Source of the DNA: an uncultured Muribaculaceae bacterium | GTDB taxonomy: Bacteria; Bacteroidota; Bacteroidia; Bacteroidales; Muribaculaceae | Direction of reading: 5' to 3' | NCBI GenBank assembly: GCA_947525975.1 | Contig: CANNVE010000010.1 | Span: forward strand, 1 to 64,000 | DNA: 64,000 nucleotides | Notes under the pieces: generated by a model | The model's input: only the letters and a program-made list of their open reading frames with translations | The model's database searches: none | Told to the model about the DNA's origin: nothing | Shown here: positions 59,664 to 64,000 of the stretch, piece by piece | Layout: each line of letters begins with the position of its first letter | Numbering within the stretch: position 1 is the stretch's first letter | Translations under genes and position numbers: made by a program

Positions 59664-60064
59664 TTCTTTTTCCAGGCTTCAAAAAATTCCGGATTGAAGA
59701 GTACGAGGTTGTAATCCATATCCATGAAGACCTGCACTGTGCGGGCCTTGCAGTAGAGGGTGTCTGAGTCTCGGTCGCGAATTTCGTAGTCAAACACGAT
59801 TTTTGCGGCTTCGGTGGGGCGGTATGTGATGTCGACACGAGCATTGCAGCCATATCGCAGGGGCTGCAGGTATTTTATCTGCATATCGACAATTGGAGCG
59901 AAATGGTGATTGTCGAGATAGCCCTGATATGAGAGACCGTACTTCGCGCCAAAAGCCTCGCGCGCATCCTCGAGATAGAGGGGATAGGCGCCGTGCCACA
60001 CCACTCTCATCATGTCGACCTCGCTGAATCGGATATCAATATTTTTGGAAGCCTTTAATTCCAT
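59651..60064 (-). CDS. 4HBT-type hotdog thioesterase
   Basis: The 137-residue protein contains RFSEVDMMRVVWHGAYPLYL followed by EDAREAF, the D-x-x-x-x-V-W-H-x-x-Y ... E-x-A-R signature of 4-hydroxybenzoyl-CoA thioesterase-like enzymes, with the Asp as likely catalyst. It may release the finished polyene or edit stalled carrier proteins. Start and upstream stop share one base (TGATG), so translation is coupled to the dehydratase gene. Confidence 0.88.
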   Translation of the reverse strand: MELKASKNIDIRFSEVDMMRVVWHGAYPLYLEDAREAFGAKYGLSYQGYLDNHHFAPIVDMQIKYLQPLRYGCNARVDITYRPTEAAKIVFDYEIRDRDSDTLYCKARTVQVFMDMDYNLVLFNPEFFEAWKKKWQQ

Positions 60065-60525
60065 CAGTCCTTTATCGCTATTTTAATTTCTGTTTCCGCC
60101 AAAACCTCGCCGCCTTCCGACACTGATGCTTTGGCGAGAATCATGCCGAATACCTCCTCAAGGATCTCAACCTCGGTGGCGATGCGCTCTCCCACATTGG
60201 GAAGGCGTTTCACTTCGAAATTGTGTATCGCGCCGATGAATCCAATCTGTATGCCCTTGCGCAGCACGTATTTGTTGATGTACCCGATGCGCGCGGCGCA
60301 GGTCTGGGCCATATTTTCAATTATGCCTGAAGCGGAAAGGGCGCCGTCGTCGACAAAAATGTTGTCTTTCTCCACAACCAGGGAAGTGACTACGCGCTTC
60401 ATGTCGAAATGCTCGAGGCGCGACACCATGACGAATGGCTCCTGCTGCGGCAGGAGAGTGCGTATGTCGATTCCGCGCACGAAGTCATCGGCGGGTGTTT
60501 CAGTATGTGACGGTTCAGTATTCAT
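60064..60525 (-). CDS. 3-hydroxyacyl-ACP dehydratase-like protein (FabA/Z, ApeP-like)
   Basis: The 153-residue hotdog protein has IRTLLPQQEPFVMVSRL, the opening of FabZ/FabA proteins with P-F in place, and GALSASGIIENMAQTCAAR with the catalytic-type Glu. The His usually found in H-F-P-G is not at its normal place (DDGALSASG), so it may pair with the protein at 54200, which retains the His. It overlaps the acyltransferase gene by four bases. Confidence 0.85.
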   Translation of the reverse strand: MNTEPSHTETPADDFVRGIDIRTLLPQQEPFVMVSRLEHFDMKRVVTSLVVEKDNIFVDDGALSASGIIENMAQTCAARIGYINKYVLRKGIQIGFIGAIHNFEVKRLPNVGERIATEVEILEEVFGMILAKASVSEGGEVLAETEIKIAIKD

Positions 60526-61397
60526 TTCCAGAATTCAAAGTAGTTATACCATTGAGTGGGATAGAGGCTCACCACGCGCTGTAATTCGCTGACGTAAGAG
60601 CGGCTGAGGCTCGCTATCTGCTCCCGCCTTGGCGCGCTGCTGTCATAGGGCAGGGCGGTCACTATGATTTTGTATCGCCGCAGGCCGGTTTTGACCACAT
60701 TGACAGCGATGGCCTTAAGCCCGCGCATCGTGGCTATGGCGAATGGCCCGTAGGGGAATTTGGCCGTGGCTCCAAGGAATTGGAGTTCTACGCATTTGTC
60801 AGATCCAAGCAGCCTGTCGGCTGGCATGCTCACGGTCTCGCCCTTGGCAAGAGCCTCGTTGATCTCAAAGAGATGCCCCATGTCGGAGCGGATGGCGATC
60901 ATGCTGACGTTGGTAGAAGAAAACATTTTGCGTCTGTTCTCCATCACAGATTCCTTTTCGCCGGCGAACACCAGGGCATTGAAACGCTTCTTCTCGGCCC
61001 GGAGCGTGTATCCGGCAATTTCGTAATTGCCTATGTGCGCGCTCATCTGTATGAATCCGTCAGGAGACTCCGCCAAGGCCTGGAATGTGTCGTAGCCTTC
61101 AACTTCCACCTCAAAGCGCTTTCCGGCGTACATGGCGAATCTGTCGATCACCACCTGCGCGAAGCCGCAATGATTTGAATAGGTGAGCCATGCTGACTTG
61201 ATGCGTCCGTATCCGTGGCGCTTTCGGAAGTATCTGTATGCGATGCCCCGGCTTGGATTGACGGCGAGGCAGACCGGAATAATGAATATGGCGGTGAAAG
61301 CATACAGGATGCGGACATCCACGTGCTTGAGCATGCGTATGAGCCATTGGTGCATACGCCCGGAGCCATAAGTCGTGCCAGCCCACTCCTTTTCCAC
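60522..61397 (-). CDS. LpxL/HtrB-family acyltransferase
   Basis: The 291-residue, single-helix membrane protein has the acyltransferase motif MSAHIGNYEIAG (H-x4-E type) and the later MPADRLLGSD, as in lipid A late acyltransferases. Aryl polyene clusters encode such an enzyme (ApeD-like), thought to join the polyene or a fatty acid to the lipid scaffold. It starts 6 bases after the carrier-protein stop. Confidence 0.87.
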   Translation of the reverse strand: MEKEWAGTTYGSGRMHQWLIRMLKHVDVRILYAFTAIFIIPVCLAVNPSRGIAYRYFRKRHGYGRIKSAWLTYSNHCGFAQVVIDRFAMYAGKRFEVEVEGYDTFQALAESPDGFIQMSAHIGNYEIAGYTLRAEKKRFNALVFAGEKESVMENRRKMFSSTNVSMIAIRSDMGHLFEINEALAKGETVSMPADRLLGSDKCVELQFLGATAKFPYGPFAIATMRGLKAIAVNVVKTGLRRYKIIVTALPYDSSAPRREQIASLSRSYVSELQRVVSLYPTQWYNYFEFWK

Positions 61398-61403
61398 TTT
61401 GGC

Positions 61404-61646
61404 TTAAGAAATCTTCTTTTCGATGTAGTCGCAGAATTGTCCCAATGTCTTCACTCCGGTCATTTCTTCCGGCTTGATCTTGAAGCCGAAGATTTTGTCG
61501 ACAATGACCACAATGTCGACATAATCGAGGCTGTCGATACCGAGATCGTCCTTAAGCAATGCCTCGGGCACCAGTTGATCCTCCTCGATTTCGAGTTCAT
61601 CGATCATGAAGCCCTTGACTTTTTCGTCTATTTCTTCGCGTGTCAT
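61404..61646 (-). CDS. Acyl carrier protein (third of three)
   Basis: The 80-residue protein has the classical DDLGIDSLDYVDIV phosphopantetheine site and a helical end GQFCDYIEKKIS. It resembles fatty-acid-type carrier proteins most closely of the three and lies next to the LpxL-type acyltransferase, which suggests it supplies an acyl group to that enzyme. Confidence 0.92.
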   Translation of the reverse strand: MTREEIDEKVKGFMIDELEIEEDQLVPEALLKDDLGIDSLDYVDIVVIVDKIFGFKIKPEEMTGVKTLGQFCDYIEKKIS

Positions 61647-61704
61647 ATATTGTTGGATGATAAATGATTTGATTTAATTTCTTGTATGATGCGGCGATGC
61701 GGTT

Positions 61705-62811
61705 CTATCTCGCTCTCACCGCCTTGATGATGCTGTGACCTTGCCCGAGGTTGTCATATATTTCTTCTATCTTCAGCCCTGCGGCATCGATGCAGGAGGC
61801 CATGTCCTCGGTGTTGTACATTTTGCTGTTTCCGTTGGCGATGGCTGTGAAGTATAGGCTCGTCATCGTCAGGCAGAAAGCCGCCGGCTCAAATCGCTGG
61901 CGGTCCCACAGCGTCTCCATGATGTAGAGTTTTGTGTCCGGCCCCATCGCATCGCGGGCTCGGGAGAGGATGCCGGTGATTTCCTCCATAGAGAAGCAGT
62001 CGAGAAACTGGCTCATCCATATGGCGTCGGGCGCGGTTTGCTCTGCCGGGAATTTTGCGTCGGGGTCAAGCAAGTTTATGCCTACGCCGCTTATGCGGTC
62101 GGCTCCGTTATGCCCTTTTATGTTTTCGCACATCATCTCTATCTGCTGGGGAAGGTCAAATACGGTGACGCTGACTTCGGGATCATAGTCTACGCATCGG
62201 AGCGCCCACTTGCCGGTGTTTCCGCCCACGTCATAGAGGCTGCGGGTGCGGTTTTTCCGGAATACGATTTCCAACGCTTCAGGGAAAGAGGAGTCGCTGT
62301 AGAAATGGTCAAATCCGAACCAAGATTCGCGTGCTTTCTCCGGGAGCGACGACAGTCCTTCATAGACCGTGGGCCAATCCCCGAAATGCTTCAGTCCTTC
62401 AGGCTTGCCATTGACGAGCGATTCTTCAAGGCTGTGCCATCCGATGTAGTTGACGTCATGGTTGAAGTCAATATTCACCCGCGTGGCAGGGTCGTTGAGC
62501 AGGAACCAACCTGTCTTCGACAGGCGGAAGCGGTCAGTGTCGGCATCGACATAGATTGTGCCGATGGAGAGAGAGGCCTCGAGCAGGCATTTCACGGCAT
62601 AGTCGCTCAAGCCTGCGCGCTCCGCTATTTCGCGGCGGGTGAGGCCGCCGTCGGCATCCCTGAGCATATCGAGTATGCCGAATTTCACCATAAGCCTTGA
62701 AGCCTGGAACACAGCCGGCCCCCAGGCGATAAACTCGGCGAGACGCTGCGCCTCGCGCGCGCTCATGCGGTCATTGGTGTATCTTTTGCTAAGTTCGGGT
62801 GACAGATTCAT
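61705..62811 (-). CDS. SAM-dependent O-methyltransferase with winged-helix dimerisation domain
   Basis: The 368-residue enzyme has an N-terminal winged helix (about 20-95: GLTRREIAERAGLSDYAVKC), the SAM-binding YDVGGNTGKWALRC (about 195), DAIWMSQFLDCFSMEE and a C-terminal NLGQGHSIIKA. This is the plant COMT/hydroxyindole O-methyltransferase layout. It probably methylates a hydroxyl of the aryl head group. It lies 11 bases after the first ketosynthase gene. Confidence 0.87.
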   Translation of the reverse strand: MNLSPELSKRYTNDRMSAREAQRLAEFIAWGPAVFQASRLMVKFGILDMLRDADGGLTRREIAERAGLSDYAVKCLLEASLSIGTIYVDADTDRFRLSKTGWFLLNDPATRVNIDFNHDVNYIGWHSLEESLVNGKPEGLKHFGDWPTVYEGLSSLPEKARESWFGFDHFYSDSSFPEALEIVFRKNRTRSLYDVGGNTGKWALRCVDYDPEVSVTVFDLPQQIEMMCENIKGHNGADRISGVGINLLDPDAKFPAEQTAPDAIWMSQFLDCFSMEEITGILSRARDAMGPDTKLYIMETLWDRQRFEPAAFCLTMTSLYFTAIANGNSKMYNTEDMASCIDAAGLKIEEIYDNLGQGHSIIKAVRAR

Positions 62812-62822
62812 TGATGCCGTAT

Positions 62823-64000
62823 TCAGATTTTTTTGATGATCAGGGCGCTGTTGGTGCCTCCGAAACCGAATGAGTTGCTGAGGATCGTGTTAAGGTCGCG
62901 GTCTACAGCCTTGGCCGGGATGTTGAGCTTTTCGGAATATTCATCAGGATGCTCAAAGTTGATGTTGGGAGCCACGAATCCGCCGCGCATCATCAAGATC
63001 GAATAGACGAGCTCGGATGCGCCGGCCATCCAGCATTCGTGACCGGTCATCGATTTGGTGCTGCTCACAAGCGTGTGTCCGTCACCGAACAGACGTGTCA
63101 GTGCCATTGCCTCATACATATCGCCCTGGGGCGTGGATGTGGCGTGGGCATTGACATAGTCGATGTCGGCTGCTGTGACATTGGCGTCGGCCATGGCGCG
63201 CTGCATGGCTATGGCGCATCCTTCGTCGCTGGGCTGCGATATGGCACCTCCATTGCTTGAAAATCCATAGCCTACGACCTCACAAAGGATATTGGCTCCG
63301 CGGGCCACGGCGTGGTCATAGTCTTCAAGCACCAGGGCGGCTGCTCCACCCGAGGGTATCAGTCCGTCGCGATCGCGGTCAAACGGTCGGCTTGCTTTTT
63401 CGGGTTCGTCCATGCGCATCGAGAAGGTGCGTATTGCATCGAACGAAGACATGGAGTACATGTTTGTCTCCTGCGCACCGCCGCACAGCACTGTCTGCTG
63501 CATGCCCGATTTGATCATCAGGTAGGCGAGGCCTATCGAGTGGCTGCCGCTGGCGCAGGCCGCGCTGACGGTGAAGTTGATGCCGCGAAGGTGGAAGATG
63601 GAGCAGAGATTCATGTTGACGGTGGAGTTCATCGACTGGAATATGGATCCTGAGCCCACGAGTTCGGAATCATGCTTCTCTTCCATCACGGTGTATCCGT
63701 CGATCACGGCCTTGGCTGATGAATCATTGCCAAAGATGCAGCCTACTTCATTGGCCAGCAGATAATCTTCGTCGATCCCGGCCTGCTCGAATGCCTGACG
63801 GGTGGCCATAAAGGCGTATTCGGCCTCTTCCGATAGATTGGCGCGCCTGCGTCGGTCAAGCAGGCCTTTGAGTTGCGGTTTCTCGACCTGTCCGGTCAAT
63901 CCGGAGCGAAAGCCGTAGGCTTTTCGGCTTTCGTCCATGACGATGCCCGATCGGCCTTCGCGCAGAGCGGTCTCTACGCTTTCTATATCATTTCCAAGGC
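62823..64000 (-). CDS. Beta-ketoacyl-ACP synthase, 5' end outside the window (KS C)
   Basis: The open frame continues to the window edge (the last codons read LGNDIESVETALREGRSGI), so the N-terminus is missing. The family motifs are TVSAACASGSHSIGLAY (Cys), NAHATSTPQGD (His), STKSMTGHECWMAGASE (His) and NSFGFGGTNSALII. Close to FabB/FabF and ApeO/ApeR-type synthases, and unlike KS A and KS B it has no added lobe. It would carry out standard two-carbon extension. Confidence 0.9.
   Translation of the reverse strand, partial: LGNDIESVETALREGRSGIVMDESRKAYGFRSGLTGQVEKPQLKGLLDRRRRANLSEEAEYAFMATRQAFEQAGIDEDYLLANEVGCIFGNDSSAKAVIDGYTVMEEKHDSELVGSGSIFQSMNSTVNMNLCSIFHLRGINFTVSAACASGSHSIGLAYLMIKSGMQQTVLCGGAQETNMYSMSSFDAIRTFSMRMDEPEKASRPFDRDRDGLIPSGGAAALVLEDYDHAVARGANILCEVVGYGFSSNGGAISQPSDEGCAIAMQRAMADANVTAADIDYVNAHATSTPQGDMYEAMALTRLFGDGHTLVSSTKSMTGHECWMAGASELVYSILMMRGGFVAPNINFEHPDEYSEKLNIPAKAVDRDLNTILSNSFGFGGTNSALIIKKI

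Larger units (their letters stand above)
45292..64000 (-). other. Aryl polyene/flexirubin-type biosynthetic gene cluster (continues beyond the window)
   Basis: Eighteen same-strand genes, often overlapping, encode the parts list known from aryl polyene and flexirubin pathways. They are an AMP ligase, carrier proteins, ketosynthases, hotdog dehydratases, a thioesterase, methyltransferase, acyltransferases, a GT2 fusion, an MMPL exporter and Lol-like proteins. Such pigments are polyene esters held in the outer membrane and protect against oxidative stress. The first ketosynthase is cut by the window end. A ketoreductase and the gene making the aryl starter are not seen. Confidence 0.85.

Overview
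The window looks like a chromosomal contig of a gut Bacteroidales bacterium, most likely a Muribaculaceae-type genome. This is an inference from several traits. Many genes are preceded by the Bacteroidota -7 promoter element TAnnTTTG. Shine-Dalgarno sequences are not evident. Genes include a TonB-dependent receptor, TonB-C proteins, a DUF1460 amidase, an M3 lipoprotein peptidase and a thioester-less alpha-2-macroglobulin, all typical of the group. Most of the DNA is moderately GC-rich, apart from one AT-rich stretch.

Layout. 1-780: gene-free repeats, with four copies of an ATCCGTG-type unit and a nested set of inverted repeats. 787-6006 (+): a RelA-type (p)ppGpp synthetase with a degenerate hydrolase domain, an overlapping lipoprotein gene and an M3 peptidase. 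6107-13347 (-): DNA polymerase IV, a TPR-like protein, then a surface-glycan-like operon (DUF1460 amidase, LegB-like dehydratase, LTA-synthase-like sulfatase, PAP2 phosphatase). 13488-21036 (+): a run of 5'-nucleotidase, NagZ/beta-lactamase-fold fusion, PAP2/barrel fusion, TrmN6, CPBP protease and TonB-C protein. 21161-28000: a His-rich CobW-family GTPase (-) and a large alpha-2-macroglobulin (+), followed by tRNA-Ser(UGA).

28.4-37.7 kb is an accessory region, visibly AT-rich in places. It starts just after the tRNA. It holds a membrane-anchored UvrD/HelD-like helicase, the C-terminal remnant of an iron alcohol dehydrogenase, a WYL-domain regulator, a string of very small membrane, cationic and zinc-ribbon proteins, an EcsC-like protein overlapping a WHH-type nuclease, two ORFs with carrier-protein-like sequence, a PKD/LRR-like protein and an orphan. 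The WYL gene and the PKD/LRR gene, 4.8 kb apart, carry the same TGCC(N7)GGCA operator-like palindrome at identical distance from the -7 box. They therefore look like one regulon, and this is the best candidate for an undescribed (possibly defence or conflict) system.

37.7-42.7 kb returns to core-like genes: a LysO exporter split into two overlapping ORFs, a GNAT, a Bcr/CflA-type MFS exporter, an AraC regulator and a nucleoside permease. From about 45.3 kb to the end of the window runs a minus-strand biosynthetic cluster of the aryl polyene/flexirubin class. It has three ketosynthases (two fused to chain-length-factor-like half domains; the third runs off the end), three acyl carrier proteins, two dehydratase-like hotdog proteins, an aryl/acyl-AMP ligase, a thioesterase and an O-methyltransferase. 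It also has an LpxL-type acyltransferase, a GT2-acyltransferase fusion, an MMPL exporter-acyltransferase fusion, LolA/LolB-like proteins, an EamA/ArnE-like transporter, a CrtI-like oxidoreductase and a secreted alpha/beta hydrolase. Together they would load an aryl acid onto a carrier protein, extend it to a polyene, join it to a lipid and move it to the outer membrane. A methyltransferase and a TonB receptor lie on the same strand downstream. No ketoreductase, tyrosine ammonia-lyase or dialkylresorcinol gene is visible, so the cluster probably continues past 64,000.
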